From the NCBI RefSeq assembly GCF_003367315.1, contig NZ_CP031415.1, positions 3,036,001-3,100,000 of the forward strand: a stretch of DNA of 64,000 nucleotides, read 5' to 3'. Shown here piece after piece: positions 49,359 to 59,200 of this stretch (position 1 is its first letter; each line of letters starts with the position of its first letter). The position numbers and the translations under genes are program-made. The DNA is from Saccharospirillum mangrovi. GTDB lineage: Bacteria; Pseudomonadota; Gammaproteobacteria; Pseudomonadales; Natronospirillaceae. The notes under the pieces were generated by a model. The model searched no databases. It had not been told where the DNA came from and saw nothing but the letters and a program-made list of their open reading frames with translations.

Positions 49359-49541
49359 CTAAAGCTCATCGCCCTCGCTTTGCTGGCGTTCGCCAGTACG
49401 CGAACGCAGCGTCGTTTGCGGCCGGGTGGTGTCGTCTTCGTGGACGCGTTCCAGCAAGTCCATTCTGGCCTGGCGGTATTCTTCCTTGCTCAAGGTACCG
49501 TTGGCGTATTGGCGCGATAAGGTTTTCAAATTGGTTGGCAT
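49359..49541 (-). CDS. Small SHOCT-like protein downstream of the kinase gene
   Basis: A 60-residue protein. The first half, LKTLSRQYANGTLSKEEYRQ and then ARMDLLERV, follows the short amphipathic pattern (NGxLSxEEY...R..LL) seen in SHOCT-type oligomerisation motifs; the second half is polar and probably disordered. AGGA is about nine bases before the ATG at 49541; an ATG two codons earlier has a ribosome site that is too close. It begins 29 bp after the kinase stop and is likely the last gene of the signalling operon. The function is unknown. Confidence 0.65.
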   Translation of the reverse strand: MPTNLKTLSRQYANGTLSKEEYRQARMDLLERVHEDDTTRPQTTLRSRTGERQQSEGDEL

Positions 49542-49570
49542 CTTCATTCTTCCTGGCGCTGAAGGCTCGG

Positions 49571-52500
49571 TCACTGGCTAACGGTCTGTAACGGCGGCGG
49601 CAGCACCTCTTCCAGCAACAGTCGGAAACCGGTGAGGTTGTCGGCGCTGCCGGTGTATGGACGGGTCAAGTCGAGTCCGCATTCTGCGTGCGGATCCTGG
49701 AAAGAACCGCCCACCGCCAAACGGGTATCGCCCTGGAAGACAATTTCCTGAGCGTTGCCGATGACGTTTTGCAAACCCCAGCCATTTTGGTGGCCGGTCG
49801 AGACGCGGTTGATCTGGTCGCCTTTCAACACCTGGCCGCCGAGTCGCACCCGACAATTGTAGTCGCGCGGCGGCGGTTGGCCGGCGGCATCGGCAGCGTA
49901 ATGCCATTCTTCCAGCGTCGGCAGGCGATAAGTCTGGCCGGTGCGTTCGGCAACCCAATCCACGTATTCGCTGATCTGGGCGAAGCTCAGGCCGGTGCGT
50001 GGCAGGTCTTTGTCCAGTGAATCGTCAACCGGGCACTGGCCGCTAAGGAAACAGTATTTGTTGTAATCCTCGTTGGAGATTTCGTACTTGCTCATGGCGA
50101 AGCTGCGGCCGCCGGAGCGTGGAATCACCACCATCAATGGGCCGCGCACCTGATCGTGCAGCATGTCGAAACAGATGGCGCGGGCACGCCGGCCGTAGCC
50201 GCCCAAATCTTCGGTGCACGGCCGCGAGCTGGTGACTGGCACCCAGGATTGCGCGGTAATGTCGGCGCCGGTCAATTCCGATTGCGTCCGCAAGGTGCGG
50301 ATATCGACGTCGCGTTGCAGAATCCGGCCCTGCCAACGCTGTTGCGCCATCTGCTGGCTGAGCGTGGAAATGGCGCTGCGGTATTCCTGGTTGTCGGTCC
50401 ACATCTGACGGGCGGCCGACAGTTGCTCACGCGCCTGTTCGTATTGCTGGGCGTCGAGGCTGGCCTCGAACTGGGCGTATTGGGCTTCGGCGTCGGCAAT
50501 GCGGGCGGTCAGGTCTTTTTCGAAATCGAGCACTTCCGGATGCTCCGGCAGCTGCTCTTTGGACGACGCCAGAATGTTGCTCGCTTCGGTCAACCGGCCG
50601 GTCGATAACGCCACCCTTGCGGTGCGGCCTTCGGTCCAGGGCGGCGGTGCCAGTTCAGCGCGTAACTGGGTCAACTGAGCGCTGCCCGGGAACAGAATGC
50701 TGGCGCGCGTCGCCAGACTTTCTGCCTGTTTGCGGTCGTCGTCAGACATAGCCATCACCCGCTCGACCAGCATCAGGGTGTATTGTCGTTCCAGGTCCGG
50801 GTAACGCGCCGGCGCGAAGGTGCGGATTTCATCGATCATCACCTGCGCTGCCGGGGTATCGAAATGATCCGAATCGCCGAACAGGCCGTTCAAGTCGACA
50901 ATGTTGGCTTCCACCAGAAATTGCTCGCGCGTGTTCTGCAACAGCAGATCGTTCGGCGCGATGGTCAACCCCCGGTCGGCCATGCGCGTGGCGGCGCGGT
51001 ACTCGCCCTGCGCACCCAGCCCTTCGGTCAATTCCAGATACGCCTCGGCCATGGCATCGGCAGCGGTGATGGTCAGGAACGGATCGTCGTTGTCGAGGTA
51101 GCGCCGCAGTTCGGCGAGCGTCTGTTCGGCTTCGTCCACAGCGCGCGCTTCAGCTTCGACCAGCAAATCGCTTTGCATGCCTTCGATGCGCGCCTGTTGG
51201 GCGGCGGCTTCACGCGCGACCAGGAATTGGTTGTAGGCGGTCTCAATGCGCTCGCGCGCCGACGCCAGTTTCGGCTCGTTCAGATTGAAACGGTCAATGC
51301 GATCAAGCACCGCTTCGGCCAGACTGAACCGCTGCGCCTGTTCCAGTTCATCGATGCGCTGCAAGTAAAGTGCGGCCAATTGCTCACGCGCCTGTACCAG
51401 CGGCGGATAACTGCGGCTGCGTTCGGCCTGCAAGCGTTGCAACAGGCCGTAGACATCGGCTTCCCAGCGGGCGTCCATTTCCGGCGACTGCAACCGTTGT
51501 TGCAGCCGTTGGGCCATCTGGTCGAGCGCGTCATCTTCGTTCAGGTCGCGGTGCGATACGCTCAGCGCCAGCAGCAAATCCTGATTCACCGGTTCACGCA
51601 CGCTGGTTTCGTTCAGTGCCGACGCGGCGGCCGGGGCGGCCAGATTGGCGAGCAGACGCAACGCCCGGTCGCCCGGTGCCAGTTGCGACAGTTCGACAAT
51701 GGCGTCGTGCTGCTCGACAAAATCCCGCCAGCTCACCGGCTGTGCTCGGGCGTCGCCGAACTGTTGCTGCAATTGAGCAATACGTTGCTGACGTTGCTGA
51801 TCCTGGCGCGCCAGCATCAAACGGTCTTGGGTATTGATCAGGTCGATGTCGTCCGGCATGTGCGCCAGGCCGACACCGAGGAATTGCTCGGCCTTGTCCA
51901 GCTCGCTCAGGTTGATCGCTTCCTGCGCTACCGTGGCGTACAGATCCGGCACGCGCGGGTCGCTGAGCAAGGCGTGTTGCGGCGATACCCGAGCGACGCG
52001 TTCGAGCACGGCGCCAATGCTGTTGCCCTCGCCGCCGTCGCCGGGCAGTAACCATTCATTGGCAAGCGCCTGGTTCAGTTGCTGACTGAGTTGCAGCAGA
52101 TAGCGGTTGCGTTGCAGTTCGAGGTGGCCGCGCAGGGTGTCGAGCGCCACTGAGTCGGGGTAGAGCCGTTCCATGCGCGTCAGTTCGCGCACGGCCGCGT
52201 CGAAGTCGTAGTGCTGTTCGTCGAGGTTGACCACCGCGTCTACCCGCTCGCGGAAGTACGACTGGAAGATGTCGCGGCCGCTGTCGGTGATGCGGTTCTG
52301 GGCGTTGACGTCCATGCTCGGCAGCACGTCGATGGTGTCTTCAAGCACCTGTGGTTCGCCGGTCAGTACGTCGTCGATCATCGCTTCGATACGGCGGTTA
52401 TCGAGATAATTCGACACCGGGTTATACGCCGCCACGGCAAAAATAACCGCAAAGGCCGGCCCGACCACCCAGGGGTTTTTGTAGTAATTGGCCTTGCCTT

Positions 52501-53986
52501 CCAGCTCTTCGAGGAAGTCTTCGACCGTTTCGGTGCGCTTGTCTTTTTCAAACGCCAGACCGTGCATCAAGCCGCGCCATTGCCGCGTTTTCAAACCCTT
52601 GATCGGCGCTGGCACCAGGCTGGCTTCCATCGCTTTGGTGGCCGATTTTTTGTTGAACGGGTGATAGCCGGTCAGCAGTTCGTAGGCGACGCAGGCCAGG
52701 GCGTACAAGTCGTCCTGAGTCGATGGGTCTTTGCCTTGCAGCATTTCCAGCGAGGCGTAGGCCGGTGTTAATGCGCCGAGTGAACCGGCGTCGAAATCGT
52801 CACTTTGGGTGTCGGTGTTGTCGCTGCTGTCGTTTGTGTCGTCGTCCACGACCCGCACGTTGATCGCTCGGGCGATACCAAAATCGAGCGTTTTCACCGC
52901 ACCGTCGTCACACAGGAAGGCGTTTCCGGGTTTGAAATCCGAGTGCACGATGTTGCGTTGGTGCGCGTAAGACAGCGCCGCGCCCAACTGTTTAATGATC
53001 GGAAAGGCTTCGTCGAACGGCAGCCCGCCGCGCGGCCGCACCACTTTGCGGATATACGAATCCAGCGGTTTACCGACCAGCAATTCCATGGTGATGAACA
53101 CCTGGGTGCCGGTCATGCCGATGCGGTCGAAATCGAACACCGTGACGATGTTGGGGTGCGCCAGTTTTTGTTGGCGGCTGGCTTCGCGCTGCAACGCGAC
53201 GAAGGCTTTAGGGTGTGCTTTAAAGTCTTCAGTCAAGACTTTCATGGCGACGAACGGGTTGCTGTCGCTGGCTTCCACCTTCAACAAATCGCGCGCCTGG
53301 AACACCTTGCCCATGCCGCCGGCGCCGAGCACTTTGTCGAGAATAAAGCGGTCTTTGATGATCGAGCCCGGACCGAGGTTTTGCAGTTGCGGGTTGGTAG
53401 CACCGGGCAAATCCCAGGAGCGTTGCGAGGTGTTGTCGGTGGTCGAGGTCTGCGCGCCGGTGGTGTGCATGGTGCCGCCGGTCGAGGTCTGGCCGGTGGT
53501 GCTGGTGTTGATGACGGTGCGGTCTTCGTCTTCATCGTCGTCGGGGTTGGCGATGACGGTCATTTCTTCGTCATCGTCATTACCCGGCGGACGGTGATCG
53601 GCGATGACGGTCATCTGGTCGTCGTCGATCTCAGTCTGGTTCGGTGGCGCTTCCGGGAACGCAATGACCGTCATCTGTTCGCTTTCTTCTTCGCTCAGCG
53701 GGTCGGCACGGTCGTGATGCGCGATAACGGTAACGGCGTCGTCATCGTCCAGGGTGTCGGCGCCATCGGGCGCGTCCGGGTTCCAGCCGGGAATGTCTTT
53801 GATGCGTTCGGCGAAATCCTCGCCCATCCAGCCTTCGGCGACCGCCTGATCCAGCGCCGTCAGCCATTGCTCGGCGCTGAACGCGCCCTGCTTGAGCAGG
53901 CTGGGCAGGATGGACTGCAATTCCGGCAACGCCAGTTCGGCGTTGGCCAGATCCTGCAATAAGCGCTGTGGGGTAACCGTTGCCAT
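49571..53986 (-). CDS. Membrane Ser/Thr kinase with C-terminal formylglycine-generating-enzyme-like domain
   Basis: A 1471-residue Hanks-type kinase. Residues 80-160 form an acidic tail with five T-V-I motifs (Thr 86, 106, 126, 143, 157). The kinase domain spans about 210-495: glycine loop GAGGMGKV (221-228), Lys249, catalytic loop HSDFKPGN (348-355, HSD instead of HRD), DFG (368-370). One membrane helix lies at about 507-522. About 750 residues of helical, TPR-like and coiled-coil sequence follow, then a C-type-lectin/SUMF1-like domain from about 1280 (MSKYEISNEDYNKYC, RLPTLEEWHYAADAAG, GLQNVIGNAQEIV, TGFRLLLEEV). The topology implies a cytoplasmic kinase and a periplasmic sensor or scaffold. 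Kinases of this make-up (PpkA) act with PP2C and FHA proteins, both encoded just upstream. Confidence 0.93.
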   Translation of the reverse strand: MATVTPQRLLQDLANAELALPELQSILPSLLKQGAFSAEQWLTALDQAVAEGWMGEDFAERIKDIPGWNPDAPDGADTLDDDDAVTVIAHHDRADPLSEEESEQMTVIAFPEAPPNQTEIDDDQMTVIADHRPPGNDDDEEMTVIANPDDDEDEDRTVINTSTTGQTSTGGTMHTTGAQTSTTDNTSQRSWDLPGATNPQLQNLGPGSIIKDRFILDKVLGAGGMGKVFQARDLLKVEASDSNPFVAMKVLTEDFKAHPKAFVALQREASRQQKLAHPNIVTVFDFDRIGMTGTQVFITMELLVGKPLDSYIRKVVRPRGGLPFDEAFPIIKQLGAALSYAHQRNIVHSDFKPGNAFLCDDGAVKTLDFGIARAINVRVVDDDTNDSSDNTDTQSDDFDAGSLGALTPAYASLEMLQGKDPSTQDDLYALACVAYELLTGYHPFNKKSATKAMEASLVPAPIKGLKTRQWRGLMHGLAFEKDKRTETVEDFLEELEGKANYYKNPWVVGPAFAVIFAVAAYNPVSNYLDNRRIEAMIDDVLTGEPQVLEDTIDVLPSMDVNAQNRITDSGRDIFQSYFRERVDAVVNLDEQHYDFDAAVRELTRMERLYPDSVALDTLRGHLELQRNRYLLQLSQQLNQALANEWLLPGDGGEGNSIGAVLERVARVSPQHALLSDPRVPDLYATVAQEAINLSELDKAEQFLGVGLAHMPDDIDLINTQDRLMLARQDQQRQQRIAQLQQQFGDARAQPVSWRDFVEQHDAIVELSQLAPGDRALRLLANLAAPAAASALNETSVREPVNQDLLLALSVSHRDLNEDDALDQMAQRLQQRLQSPEMDARWEADVYGLLQRLQAERSRSYPPLVQAREQLAALYLQRIDELEQAQRFSLAEAVLDRIDRFNLNEPKLASARERIETAYNQFLVAREAAAQQARIEGMQSDLLVEAEARAVDEAEQTLAELRRYLDNDDPFLTITAADAMAEAYLELTEGLGAQGEYRAATRMADRGLTIAPNDLLLQNTREQFLVEANIVDLNGLFGDSDHFDTPAAQVMIDEIRTFAPARYPDLERQYTLMLVERVMAMSDDDRKQAESLATRASILFPGSAQLTQLRAELAPPPWTEGRTARVALSTGRLTEASNILASSKEQLPEHPEVLDFEKDLTARIADAEAQYAQFEASLDAQQYEQAREQLSAARQMWTDNQEYRSAISTLSQQMAQQRWQGRILQRDVDIRTLRTQSELTGADITAQSWVPVTSSRPCTEDLGGYGRRARAICFDMLHDQVRGPLMVVIPRSGGRSFAMSKYEISNEDYNKYCFLSGQCPVDDSLDKDLPRTGLSFAQISEYVDWVAERTGQTYRLPTLEEWHYAADAAGQPPPRDYNCRVRLGGQVLKGDQINRVSTGHQNGWGLQNVIGNAQEIVFQGDTRLAVGGSFQDPHAECGLDLTRPYTGSADNLTGFRLLLEEVLPPPLQTVSQ

Positions 53987-53999
53987 GCTGCGACTCGCT

Positions 54000-54749
54000 C
54001 TAGTTGATCTCGACGACAACGACGGTGACGTTGTCTTTGGCACCCCGTTCCAGGGTCAGGTCGATCAGGTGTCGGCACACCGACTTGGGTTCGCCCTCGG
54101 CCAGCAGGCGGGCGATCTCGGTATCTTCCAAGTGGCGCGTCAGACCGTCGCTGCACAGCAAGTAACGGTCGCCACTGTTGAGCTCACACAAATCGGCTTC
54201 AAGATACAGCTCGTCCTGGCTGCCCACCGCCCGTGTGATGATGTTGCGCTCCGGGTGCGAACGCGCCTGTTCGCGCGTGATGATGCCCTGGCGAACATAG
54301 GATTCGACCTGCGAATGATCGGTCGATAACTGCGCCAGTTCGCCACCGCGCAGCCGGTAAATACGGCTGTCACCGGCCCACAGAATGGCGCCCAGATGAT
54401 CGCTTTCCGCAATCAGAATAGCGATGGTGCTGCCGATGATGTGCTTCCGACCGTCGTCGTGATAGCTGCGGCTGAGCAGATGCTGGTTCACCTGTTCGAC
54501 GGCGTCTTCCAAGCGATCCAGCCGTTGCGCCAGCGGGCCATCCAGCGGCGTGGTGCGCAGCGTTTCAACGATCATGCGGCTGGCGACATCGCCGGCGTCG
54601 TGACCGCCCATGCCATCGGCCACGACCCAGAGCCCCTGTTTGGGCAAGTCGAGAAAAGCGTCTTCATTCACGCGGCGCACCAGGCCCCGGTCGGTCAATC
54701 CACTGGATTGGGCGATGTGCGCTTGAGCGTCGGGCTTTGCTTCAAACAT
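54000..54749 (-). CDS. PP2C-type Ser/Thr phosphatase
   Basis: A 249-residue metal-dependent protein phosphatase of the PppA/StpA type. All core motifs are present: RRVNEDAF, VVADGMGGHDAGDVAS, GDSRIYRLRGGEL, LLCSDGLTRHL and KDNVTVVVVEI, giving the Asp residues for two Mn2+ or Mg2+ ions. There is no membrane segment, so it is cytoplasmic. It ends 13 bp before the kinase gene and almost certainly reverses that kinase's phosphorylations. Confidence 0.95.
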   Translation of the reverse strand: MFEAKPDAQAHIAQSSGLTDRGLVRRVNEDAFLDLPKQGLWVVADGMGGHDAGDVASRMIVETLRTTPLDGPLAQRLDRLEDAVEQVNQHLLSRSYHDDGRKHIIGSTIAILIAESDHLGAILWAGDSRIYRLRGGELAQLSTDHSQVESYVRQGIITREQARSHPERNIITRAVGSQDELYLEADLCELNSGDRYLLCSDGLTRHLEDTEIARLLAEGEPKSVCRHLIDLTLERGAKDNVTVVVVEIN

Positions 54750-54773
54750 CCTGTTGTTCCCCTCAAAGCGGCG

Positions 54774-55676
54774 TCAGCCTTCCAGTGTGAACCGGATCAG
54801 TTCCTGTGGATCGTTATCGAGCGCGCGGCCCAGACTGATAACGCCGTTGCCGGTCAACACCAGTTCGTCGCGACGCACATAAACCGGAGCGCTGCCTTCG
54901 GCCTGAACGTAGGTGCCGTTGGTGCTTTGGTCGATCAGCACAAAGCGGTCGCGGCGCAGCTCAATGCGCACGTGCTGACGCGACGCCAGCGCTTCGGCGA
55001 CCGGAATGTCACAGGTGTTGCTGCGTCCCAACACCGCCGATTCGCGCTGGTGGCTGAGCTGAATCTGGGTGCCGTTGTATTCCAGTTGCAACTGAGCGCT
55101 GTGGCCCTGGTTGCCCGACACAGACGCAACGTCCACCTGCATGCGGGTAACGTCTTCTTCCTGCCAGATGATTTCGGCAATTTCCATTTCGCCCTTGCCT
55201 TTGATGGCGGCGTAATCGACCACCCGGGCGCTGTCGCGCAGCAGCGGCGGCAACAGTTTGACTGTTTCAGCGGTGGTGATGATTTGTCGCGACTTGGCTT
55301 GCGACGCCATGCGCGCCGCCACGTTAACGGCATCGCCATGCACGTCGCCGTCTTCCAGTACGCACGGGCCAAACTGATAGCCGACGCGGATGGTCACCGG
55401 CACTTCGTTTACGTTGTCGTTGATGGCGTCTTCGATGGTTTCCTGCATGTCGCAGGCGGCCTTGGTGGCAATTTCGGCGTCATCGAAGGTGCACATGATT
55501 TCGTCACCGATCATTTTGACGACGGTGCCCTGATAGCGAGTGACCACCTCAGAGAGCATGTCCAAAGTGACCGCGACGATCTTGCGTGCGCGTTCGTCAC
55601 CCAGGCTGTCATATAGCCGCGTGCTGCCCACGATGTCGGCAAACAGAATGGCTAATTTTTTGGTTTGGGTAGACAT
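54774..55676 (-). CDS. Class III adenylate/guanylate cyclase with C-terminal FHA domain
   Basis: A 300-residue cytoplasmic protein. Residues 7-165 form a class III cyclase domain with every catalytic position intact: metal-binding Asp14 (LFADIVGSTRL) and Asp58 (KMIGDEIM), purine-specifying Lys54 and Asp111, and transition-state Asn118 and Arg122 (GDAVNVAAR). The Lys/Asp pair favours ATP, so cAMP is the likely product. Residues about 205-290 form an FHA phosphothreonine-binding domain (AVLGRSNTCDIPV, ASRQHVRIEL, STNGTYV). It would be activated or localised by binding a phosphothreonine, most simply on the operon's own kinase. Confidence 0.94.
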   Translation of the reverse strand: MSTQTKKLAILFADIVGSTRLYDSLGDERARKIVAVTLDMLSEVVTRYQGTVVKMIGDEIMCTFDDAEIATKAACDMQETIEDAINDNVNEVPVTIRVGYQFGPCVLEDGDVHGDAVNVAARMASQAKSRQIITTAETVKLLPPLLRDSARVVDYAAIKGKGEMEIAEIIWQEEDVTRMQVDVASVSGNQGHSAQLQLEYNGTQIQLSHQRESAVLGRSNTCDIPVAEALASRQHVRIELRRDRFVLIDQSTNGTYVQAEGSAPVYVRRDELVLTGNGVISLGRALDNDPQELIRFTLEG

Positions 55677-55699
55677 GAATAGCTTCCTTCGTTCGAGTC

Positions 55700-56245
55700 C
55701 TACTCAATGGGTAGGGGCTGGTTAAGGTCTTCAAATCGGCTCAATGGCACATCCGCATTCGGAAACGGCACCTGCGGCCCGACGACGATTTCGTCAATTT
55801 CAAACTGGTCCGACCAGGCACCATCCAGGGCATCCCGGTCGATATCCGCGATCACTTGGACCACGCTTTGTTGCATCTGTTCCTGCTCATCGAGCAGGGC
55901 CAAAAACCGCTGCCGCAACTCGCCGTCTTCGGGCATATCGCGCTCGGCCAGTAACGCGTCCAGGTCGTCGCGCATGTGCTGCATTTCCTGTTCGTTCAAC
56001 GCGGTCACGCAATACGCCTCTTCGGCACAGGCGGCCAGTGCCAGTGCCAGCCCGGCCTGAACGTCTTCGAGCAACTGCAGCTCGGTTGCCAGATCGGTGG
56101 CCGGCGCTTCTGCTTCTGCCGCTTCGTCCACCACCGTTTCGGCGTCTAAAGCGTCGGTCGCCGGTGCGTCTTCCGCCGCCACGCTTTGGACGACTAACCA
56201 AAGCGGCAACACGACAGACAACAGGCGATGGGCAATTCGGTTCAT
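55700..56245 (-). CDS. Secreted acidic protein with Cx5C helical motif
   Basis: A 181-residue protein of no recognised family. Residues 1-24 are a signal peptide ending in VAAED. The mature protein is Ala/Glu/Asp-rich, with a helical core from about residue 50. Its segment GLALALAACAEEAYCVTALN has a Cys-x5-Cys spacing that recurs in the C-terminal stalk of the giant protein encoded directly upstream (ALAFAQCEEIEGCT), and both continue with similar acidic helices. The shared pattern suggests that the two interact or are related by duplication. It lies 13 bp after the giant gene and 23 bp before the cyclase gene. Confidence 0.7.
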   Translation of the reverse strand: MNRIAHRLLSVVLPLWLVVQSVAAEDAPATDALDAETVVDEAAEAEAPATDLATELQLLEDVQAGLALALAACAEEAYCVTALNEQEMQHMRDDLDALLAERDMPEDGELRQRFLALLDEQEQMQQSVVQVIADIDRDALDGAWSDQFEIDEIVVGPQVPFPNADVPLSRFEDLNQPLPIE

Positions 56246-56258
56246 AGCCATCCGACCA

Positions 56259-59200
56259 TCAGTCCAACAAGGTCTCGAGTTGGGCTTCAGCGCGGGCGGC
56301 TACCGCCAGCGTGCTTTCAATAATCTCGTTCAAACGCTCTTCGCTCAAATCCAGACCGGTGGCGTCGGCAAAATGCTCACGCCGCTCGGTGTTGAATTGC
56401 AGGTTCTCCAGGAAACGCACCCGAGTGTAGATGGTTTCGATCACCGCCAACTGACGTTCAACCGCTTCCATGTCGATTTCCTGGTCGGTGCCGAGTTCTT
56501 CATCCATCAATTCCTCGAAGCCGGTGAACGACTGCAAATCGCTGCGGTAGGTGCTGAACTCCGCCTGCTGCGACCGGAAGCCAGCCAGCAAGGTCTGAAT
56601 CTGCTCGCGGCGTTCGACATCGCTGGTGGTGGTCAGTTCGCTTTCCAGCTGATCGATGCGTTGCTGCAATTCGTCGATGGAGGCGGTCAATTCGTCCGCC
56701 GTTACATCGGGCGTACAGCCTTCAATTTCTTCACACTGGGCAAACGCCAGCGCCACACCTTCGCCCATGCGGCCGAACAGCGTCAGGTCTTCTTCGAACA
56801 ACGCCAGGTCAACCACTTCGATCGCCCGGACACCCAAAACCGCCGCTGCCGGGTTGCTGAAGTTCACCGCGACGCTGACCACTTCCAAACCCAGCCGATT
56901 GATGAAGGCGTTAGTGTTGGCGCTCAACGCCACACCGGTGGCGTTCGACAAACCACTGGGTTGCGAGGTTTCCTGCTGCTCCTGGCTGACGGCCAATTCA
57001 AAGGCGCCGCCGTTGAAGTCCAGAATCAGGTTGTCTGATTGGGTGACACCACCGGCGGCAATGATCTGGCCGCCTTCGGCTTCCACCAGCGTTTCCTGCT
57101 GAACGATGACGTTGCCCGAACCGCTCAAACCGCTGCACACATCGCAGAAGGAACCGGTTGCCACGAAGCTGACGTCACCGCCACTGCTAATGGATGCACC
57201 GGTAAGGATTATTTCTGACGCCAGCAACACCAGGTTGCCGCCGGTCTCGATAACGTTATTCAACGTCAGTTGGTTGGCGTTGATGGCGATGCTGCTGAAA
57301 TTGGCGTTCAGCGGCAAGGTGCCCGGCGTGATGACGCCGCCAATGAACAGATTGCCGACGAAACTGGTCAAGCTGGGCAGGAACAGATCGCTGTTGCTGA
57401 CTGACATATTGCCCGAAGTGCCGTTGTCGCGACGCGGGATAAACAGTGTGCCCGAGCCGGTAACCTGGCCTTGGGTCAACTTCTTGCCCGCGGTGTAATG
57501 CCAGCGGTTGTCGCCGCCACGAATTTCCACCGTGCCGGTGTACTGACCGTTGGAGACAAAGGTATTGGTGCCGCCCAGCCCGCTGATCACGTGACTGAAA
57601 CCATCGAAACTGACGTTGCTGGCGCCGACACCCAGGGTGCCGCTGTCGTTGCCGCTGAGTGTCCAGTTGCTGGCGGTGGAACCACTGCCCTGCAAAATAT
57701 CGCCGTTGCCAAGCAGCGTCTGGATGTTGCTGAAACCCTGACCAAACACCAAGGTCACCGGGCTGCTGGTGCCGGAGACGTCATAAGTGTTGCTGCCCGC
57801 GCCACCGTTGATCTGCCCGGTTACCCGGCCGGTGCCGGTGCGGTTGAAGCGATCGTTGCCGCTGCCGCCGATCAGATTGCCGTTGTAGACACCGCTGATG
57901 TTAAAGGTGTCGCCGGTGTCGCCACCGAGCAGTTCCGAAAAGCCGGTGAAGCCAGCGCCAACGGCCAAACTCGCGTTGTTCAAGGTACCGCTGGTGCTAC
58001 CGGTAACGGCCCAGGTGTTGGCAACGTTGTCGTAACCTTGCAGACGATCAACACCGCTGCCTTGCAGAGTAATGCTGCTGCCATCAAGCGTCAGACCGTT
58101 CAGATCCAGCGTCACGCCTGCGGCGCTGCCCGCCTGATTGACCGCCAGGGTCAGCGCGCCGCCGGCGTCCAGGGAAGTGCCCGGATTAAAATTCAGCGTG
58201 TTCTGCGCCGACAGCGACAAGGTGCCGTTGGTGGTGATGTTGGTAAACGTGATGTCGCCGCCATTGACGGTCAGCGACGCCAACGGCGTGGTCGCGCCGA
58301 CCGCGCCGTTAAAATCAACATCGCCGGTGCCGGTGTTGATGCTCAGGCTTTCATTGCCATCGATGGTGCTGCTGAAATCGATGTCGGCGTTATCAGTGAC
58401 CAGACTGGTGGTGCCGGCCAATTCAACCGCGCCGGTGTACGACTGGGCACCGTCGGTATTGATGGTCGCCGCGCCCAGGGTAATTGTTCCGGTGCCGCCG
58501 TCAGCGGTGATCGCCAAATCACCGCCCAGCGTGATGTTGTCAGCAATGATGACACCGCCGCTGCCAGAGCTGAGCGTCAGGCTGTGGGTGCTGTCGAATT
58601 CGCCATCAAAGGTGATGGCACCCGCACCGGTGTTAGCCAGAGTCAGATCGTAACTGGCTGAGAAACCGTACAGCGTAATGTCGCCGGTGTGATTGGTTTG
58701 GCCGACCTGGAATTGCGCTTCGGCGTTGAAGGTGAAGCCGGAGCCGATGTCGTATTCGGCACCGTCACCCACCGTGCCAGCACAGGAAGCGCCACTGCAC
58801 AATTCCAGATGCGAGCTGCTGTCTTGCGGTGCCAGCGTGATCGTGCCGGTACCGACTTCCATATTGAGATCGCCAGAAATGGTCAGATGGTCGGTGATCA
58901 GATCAATGTCGCCGTTGTTCAGCGTGGTCAGTTCAATCGGCGTGGCGTTGGTGGACGTAATGGTGTCGGCGTTCAGGCCAATGTTGGCGGCGGTCAGTTC
59001 CAGGCCGTCCACCAAGGTCAGCGTACCCAAGGCATTTTGCAGATCGAAATCGCCATCGATATCGACGGTACCGCCGAGGTTGACGTTTTGCGCTTCGACA
59101 ATGGTCAGGTCATTGAGATTGTTGATGCTACCGCTGAAAACGATATCGCCAACGCCACCCGTGCTGTCTGAGTTGGTGTTCAGCGTCAGGTTGCCGGAGG

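Noticed and set aside
50783-52051. Open frame of about 420 codons antisense to the kinase gene
   Set aside because: It is a codon-bias shadow of the TPR-like region, with no ribosome site or family pattern.
57830-57870. GGSGNDRF taken as evidence for an RTX toxin secreted by type I
   Set aside because: Only one RTX-like nonapeptide is clear and no type I secretion tail or exporter gene is visible.
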